Source: Pseudomonas sp. CHM02 (GTDB lineage: Bacteria; Pseudomonadota; Gammaproteobacteria; Pseudomonadales; Pseudomonadaceae). From it: a stretch of 64,000 nucleotides of DNA. Every line of letters begins with the position of its first letter. Position 1 is the first letter of the stretch. The notes under the pieces are model-generated. The model searched no databases and had not been told where the DNA came from. It saw only the letters and a program-made list of their open reading frames with translations. Made by a program: the position numbers and the translations under genes. The stretch spans positions 40,299-104,298 of the forward strand of contig NZ_JFCA01000025.1 of the NCBI RefSeq assembly GCF_000612585.1, read 5' to 3'. Of this stretch, positions 56,877 to 64,000 are shown piece after piece.

Positions 56877-59570
56877 ATGCCCCTGACGTCGTCGCTGACC
56901 AAACCCCTGGCCCCTTCGTGGGCCAATCGCTTCAAAGAGCAAAGCCTGGAGCGCGGGCGACGTTATGCCCTGGAGAACCGCGTGCGCATCGTCGAGTCCG
57001 GCGACAGCACCATCATCGCCAGTTGCGAAGGCTCGGGCGGTAACGTCTACCGGCAGACTATTTCGCTGCGGGAGTCGGCCAAGGGCACGCTGATCCTGGT
57101 GGACAGCCGCTGTACCTGCCCGGTGCACACCAACTGCAAACACATCGCGGCGGTGCTGCTCAAGGTCCAGGAAACCCTGGCCTATCCGGCCGCCGCACAG
57201 GATGCCGAGCTGCTGGAAAAACTCCAGGCCGTACTGGAAAACCGCGTGGCGGTGCCGCAGGTGGTGATGGAGGATGTCGTGCCCGTGCCGCGTTTGTGGC
57301 TGGCCAGTGTCGAGTTCAGTGCATTTGAGCCACGCAACGGCAAGATGCAACGTTACATCCAGCACCGTGCGGCGTTGTCGTTCAACTACTTGGGCAACTA
57401 CGTCAGCGGGCAAAAAAACGCCGACATCATCGTGCGTCAGGAAACCCAGAGCCTGCGCATCAAGCGCCATCCGGAGCTTGAGCAGCCGTACCGTGAACAG
57501 CTGCGCCTGTTGGGTTTCAAGATCGCCACGCGCCAGAGCAAGGCGCTGCCTGAAAGCGCCGGCGAGCTGTTCGAGATGGTCAATGACAGCGCCTGGCTGA
57601 ACTTCACCCTCAACGCATCACCGACCTTGCGCGCCGAGGGCTGGGAGCTGCAGATCGATGAGGATTTCGGCTTCGACTTGAGCGCCGTCGACGACTGGTA
57701 CGCCACCGTCGATGAAGGCCCGGAGCGCGATTGGTTCGACCTGGAGCTGGGCATTATCGTCAACGGTGAACGGCTGAGCCTGCTGCCGATCCTGCTGAAC
57801 CTGATGCGCTCCCACACCGAAATCCTCAACCCGGAAAAACTCGCACGCCGCCGCGATGATGAACTGATCCTGGTGAACATCCCCGGCCTGCCCAACGGCG
57901 GCCATGGCCCGCTGCAAGTCGCCCTGCCCTACGGCCGCCTGAAACCGGTGCTGGCTACCCTCGGCGAGTTCTACTTGCAGGACGCCGGCACCACTACATT
58001 GCGCCTGGCCAAGGCCGATGCGATTCGGTTGAACCCGCTGGAAGACCTGCCGCTGCAATGGGAAGGCGGCGAGAAGATCCGCAACTTCGCCCAGCGCCTG
58101 CGGGACATCAAGGACTTCACCTGCGTGGCGCCAGAAGGGTTGAACGCGACCTTGCGTCCGTACCAACTGGAAGGCTTGAGCTGGATGCAGTCGCTGCGCC
58201 AGCTTGATGTCGGCGGGATACTTGCGGATGACATGGGCCTGGGCAAAACCCTGCAGACCCTGGCGCATATTCTCAGTGAAAAAAACGCCGGTCGCCTGGA
58301 TCGCCCCTGCATGGTGGTGATGCCCACCAGCCTGATTCCTAACTGGCTGGATGAAGCGGCGCACTTCACGCCGCAACTCAAGGTGTTGGCGCTGTATGGC
58401 GCAGCCCGCAAGAAACATTTCACTAACCTGCAGGACTACGACCTGCTGCTGACCACCTACGCACTACTGCCCAAGGACATCGACCTGCTCAAGGACCTGC
58501 CCCTGCATGTGCTGATCCTCGATGAAGCCCAGTACATCAAGAACCCGTCCAGCAAGGCGGCCCAGGCGGCACGCGAGCTGAATGCCCGGCAGCGTTTGTG
58601 CCTGAGCGGCACGCCGTTGGAAAACCACTTGGGCGAGCTGTGGTCGTTGTTCCACTTCCTGCTGCCAGGCTGGCTGGGTGACGTGAAAAGCTTCAACCGC
58701 GATTACCGCGTCCCCATCGAAAAGCGCGCCAGTGATGTGCGCTTGCAGCACCTCAACGGTCGGATAAAACCCTTCCTGCTGCGTCGTACCAAAGAACAGG
58801 TCGCCACGGAGTTGCCGCCCAAGACCGAAATCATCCATTGGGTCGACCTCAATGAGGCCCAGCGCGACGTGTACGAAACCATGCGCCTGGCCATGGACAA
58901 GAAGGTGCGTGACGAGATTACCCGCAAGGGCGTGGCACGCAGCCAGATCATCATTCTTGAGGCGCTGCTGAAACTGCGCCAGGTGTGCTGCGACTTGCGC
59001 CTGGTCAACGACGCCACCCTGCCCGCCCGTGGCAGCAGCTCGGGCAAGCTCGACAGCCTGATGGAAATGCTCGAAGAGCTGTTTGAAGAAGGTCGGCGGA
59101 TCCTGTTGTTTTCCCAGTTCACCTCGATGCTCAGCCTGATCGAAGTCGAGCTTGAAAAGCGCGGTGTCGCCTACGCCCTGCTGACAGGTCAGACCCGGGA
59201 TCGGCGCACGCCGGTGAAGGACTTCCAGAGCGGCAAGCTGCAGATTTTTCTGATCAGCCTGAAGGCCGGGGGCGTAGGCCTGAACCTGACCGAAGCCGAC
59301 ACGGTGATCCACTACGACCCGTGGTGGAACCCGGCCACGGAAAACCAAGCCACCGACCGTGCGTATCGCATCGGGCAAGAGAAGCCGGTGTTCGTCTACA
59401 AGATGATTGCCCGAGGCACGGTGGAGGAGAAAATCCAGCACCTGCAGAAGGAAAAGTCCGACTTGGCGGCGGGTGTGCTGGATGGGCGCACGACCGGGGA
59501 TTGGCAGTTGGGCAATGAGGATATCGAGGCGTTGTTTGCACCGTTGCCGAATAAGCAAGAAAAGCGCTGA
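56877..59570 (+). CDS. SNF2-family helicase with SWIM zinc-finger domain
   Basis: An 897-residue ATPase. The N-terminal region carries a SWIM zinc finger (CTCPVHTNCKHIAAVLL, CxC..CxH) and a long middle segment. Helicase motifs follow: ADDMGLGKTLQTLAHIL (I), LILDEAQYIKN (II), LSGTPLENHLGELWSL (III), LLFSQFTSML, VGLNLTEADTVIHYDPWWNP (V) and RAYRIGQEKPV (VI). It belongs to the RapA/HepA-like SWI2/SNF2 group. Role unknown, possibly remodelling transcription or repair complexes. Ten bases after the CsiV-like gene. Confidence 0.88.
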   Translation: MPLTSSLTKPLAPSWANRFKEQSLERGRRYALENRVRIVESGDSTIIASCEGSGGNVYRQTISLRESAKGTLILVDSRCTCPVHTNCKHIAAVLLKVQETLAYPAAAQDAELLEKLQAVLENRVAVPQVVMEDVVPVPRLWLASVEFSAFEPRNGKMQRYIQHRAALSFNYLGNYVSGQKNADIIVRQETQSLRIKRHPELEQPYREQLRLLGFKIATRQSKALPESAGELFEMVNDSAWLNFTLNASPTLRAEGWELQIDEDFGFDLSAVDDWYATVDEGPERDWFDLELGIIVNGERLSLLPILLNLMRSHTEILNPEKLARRRDDELILVNIPGLPNGGHGPLQVALPYGRLKPVLATLGEFYLQDAGTTTLRLAKADAIRLNPLEDLPLQWEGGEKIRNFAQRLRDIKDFTCVAPEGLNATLRPYQLEGLSWMQSLRQLDVGGILADDMGLGKTLQTLAHILSEKNAGRLDRPCMVVMPTSLIPNWLDEAAHFTPQLKVLALYGAARKKHFTNLQDYDLLLTTYALLPKDIDLLKDLPLHVLILDEAQYIKNPSSKAAQAARELNARQRLCLSGTPLENHLGELWSLFHFLLPGWLGDVKSFNRDYRVPIEKRASDVRLQHLNGRIKPFLLRRTKEQVATELPPKTEIIHWVDLNEAQRDVYETMRLAMDKKVRDEITRKGVARSQIIILEALLKLRQVCCDLRLVNDATLPARGSSSGKLDSLMEMLEELFEEGRRILLFSQFTSMLSLIEVELEKRGVAYALLTGQTRDRRTPVKDFQSGKLQIFLISLKAGGVGLNLTEADTVIHYDPWWNPATENQATDRAYRIGQEKPVFVYKMIARGTVEEKIQHLQKEKSDLAAGVLDGRTTGDWQLGNEDIEALFAPLPNKQEKR

Positions 59571-59583
59571 CTTCCAGACCGCT

Positions 59584-59665
59584 TTCGCGAGCAAGCCCGC
59601 ACACACATTTGACTGCATTCCAAAGTTGGAACTCGGTCGAATGTGGGAGCGGGCTTGCTCGCGAA
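59584..59665. repeat. REPIN (inverted REP pair)
   Basis: TTCGCGAGCAAGCCCGC and a matching inverted copy lie between the convergent helicase and nagZ genes. Confidence 0.85.
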
Positions 59666-59681
59666 GGCCACGCCGCGGTTT

Positions 59682-60692
59682 TCAGCCAATCAGTTGAGCA
59701 TCCCGCAACGCCGTCAGCGCCGCCAACCAACGCGGATCCTGCTTGTATTCCGTCGAAGCCATCGCCCGCCCACGCATCCGCGCGATGCGCGCCGACGGTG
59801 TGACCTTCATCCGCTGCGCCGCACTCAACGCCAACTCAGCCGCCGCGCGATCATTGCACACCAGGCCCATGTCACAACCCGCCGTCAGCGCGGCCTCGAT
59901 ACGGCTGGCCGCATCACCGACCACATGAGCCCCTGCCATGGACAGGTCATCGCTGAAAATCACCCCATCGAACTGCAACTCGCCGCGCAGGATGTCCTGC
60001 AACCAGCGGCGCGAGAAGCCGGCAGGCTGGGCGTCGACTTGCGGGTAGATGACGTGGGCCGGCATGACTGCCGCCAACTGCCGGCTCAGGCGTGCGAAAG
60101 GCACCAGGTCATTGGCGCGAATCTGTTCCAGGCTACGCTCGTCATTGGGAATCGCGACGTGGGAATCCGCCTCGGCCCAACCATGGCCCGGGAAGTGTTT
60201 ACCGGTAGCCGCCATGCCCGCGCTGTTCATGCCGCGGATGAACGCGCCAGCGAGCACGGCGGCGCGCTCGGGATCACCTTCGAAGGAACGGGTGCCGACC
60301 ACGGCACTGCGCTGGTAGTCCAGGTCCAGCACCGGGGCGAAGCTCAGGTCCAGCCCCACGGCCAGCACTTCAGTCGCCATGATCCAACCGCACTGCTCGG
60401 CCAGATATTCGGCGTTGGGGTTATCCGCCAACGCACGCATGGCCGGCAGGCGTACAAAGCCCTGGCGCAGGCGCTGTACACGACCGCCCTCTTGATCGAC
60501 CGCCAACAGCAGGTCTGGGCGCACGGCACGAATTGCCGCACTCAACTCCCGCACCTGCCGAGGATGCTCGATATTGCGCGCAAAAATGATCAGGCCGCCC
60601 ACTTCAGGCTGGCGCAACAGATGACGATCCTCGGCCGTCAGCCAGGTACCGGCAACGTCAACCATCAAAGAACCTTGCAGGGCAGCAGTCAT
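59682..60692 (-). CDS. nagZ: beta-N-acetylhexosaminidase
   Basis: A 336-residue GH3 hydrolase. GLIIFARNIEHP, AVDQEGGRVQRL, the catalytic KHFPGHG (with Asp/His dyad) and FSDDLSMAGA with the nucleophile Asp are present. NagZ removes GlcNAc from anhydro-muropeptides in cell-wall recycling and generates the AmpC inducer. mupP of the same recycling pathway is at 10.5 kb. The start is at 60692 after GAAGG. Confidence 0.95.
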   Translation of the reverse strand: MTAALQGSLMVDVAGTWLTAEDRHLLRQPEVGGLIIFARNIEHPRQVRELSAAIRAVRPDLLLAVDQEGGRVQRLRQGFVRLPAMRALADNPNAEYLAEQCGWIMATEVLAVGLDLSFAPVLDLDYQRSAVVGTRSFEGDPERAAVLAGAFIRGMNSAGMAATGKHFPGHGWAEADSHVAIPNDERSLEQIRANDLVPFARLSRQLAAVMPAHVIYPQVDAQPAGFSRRWLQDILRGELQFDGVIFSDDLSMAGAHVVGDAASRIEAALTAGCDMGLVCNDRAAAELALSAAQRMKVTPSARIARMRGRAMASTEYKQDPRWLAALTALRDAQLIG

Positions 60693-60713
60693 AAACCTTC
60701 CTTAAATAACGCA

Positions 60714-60759
60714 CACAACCCGTTGCTCTCACCAGGCACAGTGAGAACAACGGGTTGTG
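60714..60759. other. long hairpin between psrA and nagZ
   Basis: CACAACCCGTTG and CAACGGGTTGTG form a 12-bp outer stem, and CTCAC/GTGAG add an inner stem. There is no T-run after it on the minus strand, so it could be a psrA terminator, an attenuator or a leader structure. Confidence 0.6.
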
Positions 60760-60826
60760 AGTAAATAGCTGAATTCGGCATGGGCCGCTAGCTTAGCGGA
60801 TGCAAGCGGCTGCGCACACCCGGAGG

Positions 60827-61534
60827 TCAAACCTTGGCGGGGGCTGGCGCGGATTTACTGCGTGGGCGCAATTGAGCGGCGGCCATGGCCGGGTCGGTCA
60901 CGCCGGTTTCGGCACGCATGCCGGCGGCGAGGAACGGCACCATCAGGCGCATCACCTGCTCGATGGAGGTATTCACACCGAAATCGGTTTCGGCAATCGC
61001 CCGCAATGCCTTGATCCCCGACATGCTGAACGCCGCGGCACCGAGCATGAAGTGCACACGCCAGAACAGCTCGATCGGCGGAATACGCGGGGCGGCCTCA
61101 TTGACCAGCAACATGTAGCGGCGGAATACCTTGCCGTACATGTCTTCCAGGTAACGCCGCAGGTGGCCCTGGCTCTGGCTGAACGCCAGGCCCAAAAGGC
61201 GCATGAAGATCGACAGGTCGTTGCCGCTGCGGGGTTGAACCACCAAAGCCTGTTCAACAAGGATTTCCAGCAGGTCTTCCAGAGTCGGCTTGTGGTCGGC
61301 CTTGGCCTGGCGACGCTCGAGTTCGCGATCGAGGCTGGCGCAGAACGGCCCCAGGAAGCGCGAGAACACGGCCTGGATGAGGGCTTTTTTCGAACCGAAA
61401 TGGTAGTTCACCGCGGCCAGGTTGACGCCAGCCTTGCTGGTGATCAGCCGCAGTGAAGTTTCAGCAAATCCTTTTTCCGCGAACAACTGCTCGGCAGCAT
61501 CGAGAATGCGTTCAACGGTTTCCGACTGGGCCAT
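60827..61534 (-). CDS. psrA: TetR-family regulator PsrA
   Basis: A 235-residue TetR protein. The HTH is in the first 60 residues (VERILDAAEQLFAEKGFAETSLRLITSKAGVNLAAVNYHFGSKKALIQAV). PsrA represses itself, responds to long-chain fatty acids, and activates rpoS in Pseudomonas. Immediately upstream are two PsrA boxes. ATG at 61534 gives the normal start MAQSETVERIL; an in-frame GTG/ATG run begins at 61552 but is not needed. Confidence 0.95.
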   Translation of the reverse strand: MAQSETVERILDAAEQLFAEKGFAETSLRLITSKAGVNLAAVNYHFGSKKALIQAVFSRFLGPFCASLDRELERRQAKADHKPTLEDLLEILVEQALVVQPRSGNDLSIFMRLLGLAFSQSQGHLRRYLEDMYGKVFRRYMLLVNEAAPRIPPIELFWRVHFMLGAAAFSMSGIKALRAIAETDFGVNTSIEQVMRLMVPFLAAGMRAETGVTDPAMAAAQLRPRSKSAPAPAKV

Positions 61535-61549
61535 GGCTACTCCGCCTGA

Positions 61550-61563
61550 CAAACACTTGTTTG
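61550..61563. promoter_or_regulatory. PsrA box 1
   Basis: CAAAC-ACTT-GTTTG matches the C/GAAAC-N2-4-GTTTC/G consensus, starting 16 bases before the psrA ATG. Confidence 0.75.
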
Positions 61564-61576
61564 AAACATACGTTTC
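61563..61576. promoter_or_regulatory. PsrA box 2
   Basis: GAAAC-ATAC-GTTTC is a second match to the PsrA consensus. It shares one base with box 1, so two dimers would bind side by side. Confidence 0.8.
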
Positions 61577-61735
61577 AGGTTGTGTCTTGTCAAGCCTGCG
61601 GGTTCGCTTTCCGGCCGGGCAGTCATGTATTTCATCGCTATTTAATCACATCCTTGCCGGTCTGTAGGCAGCGCTATCTCGGCCTCGTGGGAAGCAGGTC
61701 GGATGACCGTCCAGCGGAGCGGTAGAAAAGGATGA

Positions 61736-61763
61736 TTGCCAAGCGCAGTTCACTGTATATAAT
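61736..61763 (+). promoter_or_regulatory. lexA promoter
   Basis: TTGCCA (61736-61741) and TATAAT (61758-61763), 16 bases apart. The -10 lies inside the first LexA box, so LexA would block RNA polymerase directly. Confidence 0.8.
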
Positions 61764-61768
61764 CCCAG
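61753..61768 (+). promoter_or_regulatory. LexA box 1 (SOS box)
   Basis: CTGTATATAATCCCAG fits CTG-N10-CAG and overlaps the -10. Confidence 0.92.
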
Positions 61769-61771
61769 TCA

Positions 61772-61787
61772 CTGTATAAAAAGACAG
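61772..61787 (+). promoter_or_regulatory. LexA box 2 (SOS box)
   Basis: CTGTATAAAAAGACAG fits CTG-N10-CAG, three bases after box 1 and 11 bases before the lexA ATG. Confidence 0.92.
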
Positions 61788-61797
61788 AGCGATCAAC

Positions 61798-62406
61798 ATG
61801 CTAAAACTGACGCCACGCCAAGCTGAGATTCTGGCTTTTATCAAGCGCTGCCTCGATGACAACGGCTACCCGCCGACACGGGCGGAAATTGCGCTGGAAC
61901 TGGGGTTCAAGTCCCCCAACGCCGCCGAAGAACACCTCAAGGCCCTCGCTCGCAAAGGCGCGATCGAGATGACCCCCGGTGCCTCGCGCGGTATTCGCAT
62001 CCCTGGCTTCGAAGCCAAGGCCGACGAATCGACCCTGCCGATCATCGGCCGCGTCGCCGCCGGTGCGCCGATCCTGGCGCAGCAGCACGTCGAGGAATCC
62101 TGCAACATCAACCCGACCTTCTTCCATCCTCGCGCCGACTACCTGTTGCGGGTCCATGGCATGAGCATGAAGGACGTGGGCATCTTCGACGGCGACCTGC
62201 TGGCCGTCCACACCACCCGCGAAGCCCGTAATGGCCAGATCGTCGTTGCCCGTATCGGCGACGAAGTCACCGTCAAACGCTTCAAGCGCGAAGGCAGCAA
62301 GGTCTGGCTCCTGGCCGAGAACCCTGAGTTCGCCCCGATTGAAGTGAACCTGAAAGATCAGGACCTGGTGATCGAAGGCTTGAGCGTCGGCGTCATTCGC
62401 CGCTAA
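61798..62406 (+). CDS. lexA: SOS repressor LexA
   Basis: A 202-residue LexA. The HTH domain is at 1-70 ([26 protein letters not shown]), the RecA-stimulated cleavage site is Ala88-Gly89 (RVAAGAP), and the latent protease has Ser123 (GMSMKDVGI) and Lys160 (VTVKRF). Two CTG-N10-CAG boxes lie upstream. sulA follows 10 bases later. Confidence 0.98.
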   Translation: MLKLTPRQAEILAFIKRCLDDNGYPPTRAEIALELGFKSPNAAEEHLKALARKGAIEMTPGASRGIRIPGFEAKADESTLPIIGRVAAGAPILAQQHVEESCNINPTFFHPRADYLLRVHGMSMKDVGIFDGDLLAVHTTREARNGQIVVARIGDEVTVKRFKREGSKVWLLAENPEFAPIEVNLKDQDLVIEGLSVGVIRR

Positions 62407-62416
62407 AGGAGGCATC

Positions 62417-62890
62417 ATGCAGCTCGTGCACACCCCACAACACACACAACTGTCGCTGTTCGAGGCCTTCATGGCCCAACCCCTTGCGCCCATTCTCAAG
62501 GAAACGATCGAAGCGCCCTGGAGCGCCGAGCCTGAGGCGTTCAGTGAATTGTCGTTGCGCGGTGCAGCTGGGAGCTGCCTGAGCCTGCTGGCGCCGATCC
62601 TTCGCGAATTGAGCGAAGAGCAGGACGCCCGCTGGCTGACGCTGATCGCCCCGCCCGCCAGCCTGACCCAGGCCTGGCTACGGGACGCCGGCCTCAACCG
62701 CGAGCGCATCCTGTTACTGCAACCGCGTGGCGCGCAAAGTGCCCAGCAGTTGACCTGCGAAGCGCTGCGCCTTGGCCGTAGCCATACCGTGGTGAGTTGG
62801 TTGAACCCGCTGAATGCTACGGCCAAGCAGCAACTGATCAGCGCCGCGCGTACGGGCGATGCCCAGAGCTTGAATATTCGATTGGGATAA
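62417..62890 (+). CDS. sulA: SOS cell-division inhibitor SulA
   Basis: A 157-residue SulA that blocks FtsZ during SOS. The central stretch SEEQDARWLTLIAPPASLTQAWLRDAGLNRERILLLQPR and the end HTVVSWLNPL are family-like. The strong AAAGGAGG site before ATG 62417 and the short gap to lexA indicate a shared lexA-sulA transcript. In enterics sulA stands alone; the pair is usual in Pseudomonas. Confidence 0.93.
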   Translation: MQLVHTPQHTQLSLFEAFMAQPLAPILKETIEAPWSAEPEAFSELSLRGAAGSCLSLLAPILRELSEEQDARWLTLIAPPASLTQAWLRDAGLNRERILLLQPRGAQSAQQLTCEALRLGRSHTVVSWLNPLNATAKQQLISAARTGDAQSLNIRLG

Positions 62891-63222
62891 GTGCTGACCG
62901 GGCTTGTGGGATGAGCAGGCTTGTCGTACTAAACGGGCTTGTTGTGGTGAGCGGGCTGTTGTGGTGAACAGGCTTGTGTGGTGAGCGGGCTTGTGTGGTG
63001 AGCGGGCTTGCCCCGCGCTGGGCTGCGAAGCAGCCCTAAATCGATTTAATGCGGTATGTCAGGTATTCCACGGTGCTTGGTTCAGGGGCCGCTTCGCAGC
63101 CCAGCGCGGGGCAAGCCCGCTCACCACACAAGCCCGCTCACCACAACAGCCCAGCTCACCAAAACAAGCCCGGTGAGCATAAACAAGTCCGCTGACCACA
63201 ACCTGTACGCTTCTCGCAGAAC
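62891..63222. other. intergenic region after sulA
   Basis: The interval is almost entirely the expanded inverted repeat described next. I see no gene or other regulatory site. Confidence 0.8.
62900..63205. repeat. expanded inverted repeat with 17-base tandem units
   Basis: The left arm holds about six copies of a 17-base unit like GTGAGCGGGCTTGTGTG in tandem, then GCTTGCCCCGCGCTGGGCTG. The right arm is its mirror: CAGCCCAGCGCGGGGCAAGC followed by about five inverse copies (CACACAAGCCCGCTCAC-like). The arms are separated by about 60 bases. This is a REP-like structure enlarged by unit duplication. Confidence 0.88.
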
Positions 63223-63456
63223 TCAGTGAAGAACCCGCGGTCCGTCTTCTTTCTCCGGCTCGCCTTCGGCCAGACGACCTGCCATCTGCACACCCACGCT
63301 CAACATGGCTTTAGCCACTTCCACGTGCTGGCCCTGCAGGAAGACTTTGGCGTCCTCGGAAAAATCCAGAATGACCAGAGAACCCTCGTCCTCAGCCCGG
63401 CGCAGCTCGATTCGGCCGTCAGGCAACTCAACAATTTCCAGAAAGGACGTCGGCAT
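63223..63456 (-). CDS. small conserved protein of unknown function
   Basis: A 77-residue acidic protein (FLEIVELPDGRIELRRAEDE, VILDFSEDAKVFLQGQHVEVAKAMLSVGVQMAG) without signal or TM. It is a short conserved gene beside sulA in Pseudomonas. Start at 63456; the frame continues 14 codons further without family sense. Confidence 0.75.
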   Translation of the reverse strand: MPTSFLEIVELPDGRIELRRAEDEGSLVILDFSEDAKVFLQGQHVEVAKAMLSVGVQMAGRLAEGEPEKEDGPRVLH

Positions 63457-63884
63457 AAAAGTCTGTTCTCCACGAAAGGCCGGGATTATATCAGTCATCC
63501 GCTACGTTTCGCTGAGGATCTGGCCTGGTTTGTTGACAGCTTGATGAATGGTCGCCGGTCTGCAGGAGCCGGCTTGCCGGCGATGGCATCAACACGGTGT
63601 ACCTGACACTCCAAGCCGGCAAACCGGCTCCTATGTATGGACTCGCCCCCACTGTCAACCCGCTTTTGAACACTGCTACCCGGTTGCATCTATGTATCAG
63701 GCCTATTCGAGGAAGCCTGGGCGGCTTCTGGCCAACATTGGGTAAGCTCGCGGTATGCCTATTACAGTAAGGCCTCGAGGGCCGGTAGGAGCCAAGGCAT
63801 CTATCCGCGACGGTCTGACCTGGGGTCAATGTTCTTTAGCATGGGTTGGAGCGGTTTTACGCCCCGATGGCAGAACGCTTTAGC
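63457..63884. other. interval holding a REP pair and the IS110-type 3' flank
   Basis: It contains the REP pair at 63563-63633. The remaining 250 bases to the transposase stop are non-coding. The IS end must lie here, but its boundary is not visible, as IS110-type elements often lack clear terminal repeats. Confidence 0.6.
63563..63633. repeat. REP pair, one arm diverged
   Basis: CAGGAGCCGGCTTGCCGGCG and an imperfect inverse copy (AAGCCGGCAAACCGGCTCCT) flank about 30 bases. The right copy is mutated. Confidence 0.8.
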
Positions 63885-63998
63885 TCAGTAACTCATCATT
63901 GCCTCTTGGCTCTTGCCCGACTGGCGACGATAAACCTGATCGTTTTGTAGGAGTACCCAGAGGATACGCAGGTTGCGGTTGGCCAATCTCACCGCCGC
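63885..63998 (-). mobile_element. IS110-family transposase, C-terminal 37 residues, continuing past the window
   Basis: The minus-strand frame reads AAVRLANRNLRILWVLLQ followed by a short tail ending QEAMMSY and a stop at 63885. The ANRNLRILWVLL pattern is typical of the Transposase_20 C terminus of IS110 and IS1111 elements. The rest lies outside the window, so completeness is unknown. Confidence 0.75.
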
Positions 63999-64000
63999 CT

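Noticed and set aside
62900..63205. CRISPR array
   Set aside because: Units are 17 bases in tandem without unique spacers, and the arms are inverted; no cas genes are near.

Overview
The window is a stretch of chromosome from a fluorescent Pseudomonas, most likely the P. fluorescens group. This rests on high GC content, typical Pseudomonas protein sequences (psrA-lexA-sulA block, mupP next to ubiG, rssB/rssC next to tal), and many short inverted repeats of the REP/REPIN type with GGCTTGC cores that litter intergenic space in this group. Nearly all of it is core genome; every large frame antisense to the genes named here looks like a high-GC shadow.

Layout. (1) 1-12.1 kb: aromatic amino acid and core genes on the minus strand (tyrA partial, hisC, pheA, serC, gyrA), then mtnA, and on the plus strand a methylthioadenosine deaminase-like gene, ubiG, mupP and a YciK-type SDR. 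The MtnA here lacks its catalytic cysteine. (2) 12.2-17.1 kb: a purine-uptake neighbourhood: an NCS2 nucleobase permease diverging from a Tsx/OmpK-like outer-membrane channel, followed by a PunC-like MFS transporter diverging from its LysR partner PunR. (3) 17.2-28.9 kb: accessory metabolism and regulation: argD, LysR regulators, fabV, an AspH-family hydroxylase, ppnN, a Rid protein, a VapBC-like toxin-antitoxin pair with a perfect palindromic operator, two small exported proteins, a DMT exporter and an F420-reductase-like protein. (4) 29.0-33.5 kb: a malate:quinone oxidoreductase with a signal peptide, an MFS transporter behind a sequence resembling the 3' half of a glycine riboswitch, and a short AT-rich orphan Wzz protein. 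(5) 33.5-43.9 kb: dusA, tal, the rssC/rssB pair, a PilZ protein, an MlaA without a lipobox, a HAD pseudoenzyme candidate, DUF4404, queF, and a copper-response group (cupredoxin divergent from copRS with a CopR-type box). (6) 43.9-50.9 kb: lolCDE with an internal terminator, a PilZ protein, a glycerophosphodiesterase, sthA and a chalcone-isomerase-like protein. (7) 51.0-63.5 kb: a long GapDH, mfd, csiV-like, a SWIM/SNF2 helicase, nagZ, psrA with two self-operators, lexA with two SOS boxes, sulA, and a small conserved gene. (8) 63.5-64 kb: a REP pair next to the 3' end of an IS110-family transposase that runs off the window.

Functional links. mupP and nagZ belong to the same cell-wall recycling route. 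psrA, lexA, sulA, mfd and the helicase form a stress and DNA-repair neighbourhood. The NCS2 permease, Tsx-like channel and PunC/PunR point to purine salvage, with ppnN a few kb away also acting on purine nucleotides. No prophage, CRISPR array, tRNA or rRNA gene was seen. The best candidates for something new are the catalytic-site loss in MtnA, the riboswitch-like leader, the expanded hairpin after sulA, the HAD pseudoenzyme, and the IS110 3' flank lying against a REP pair.
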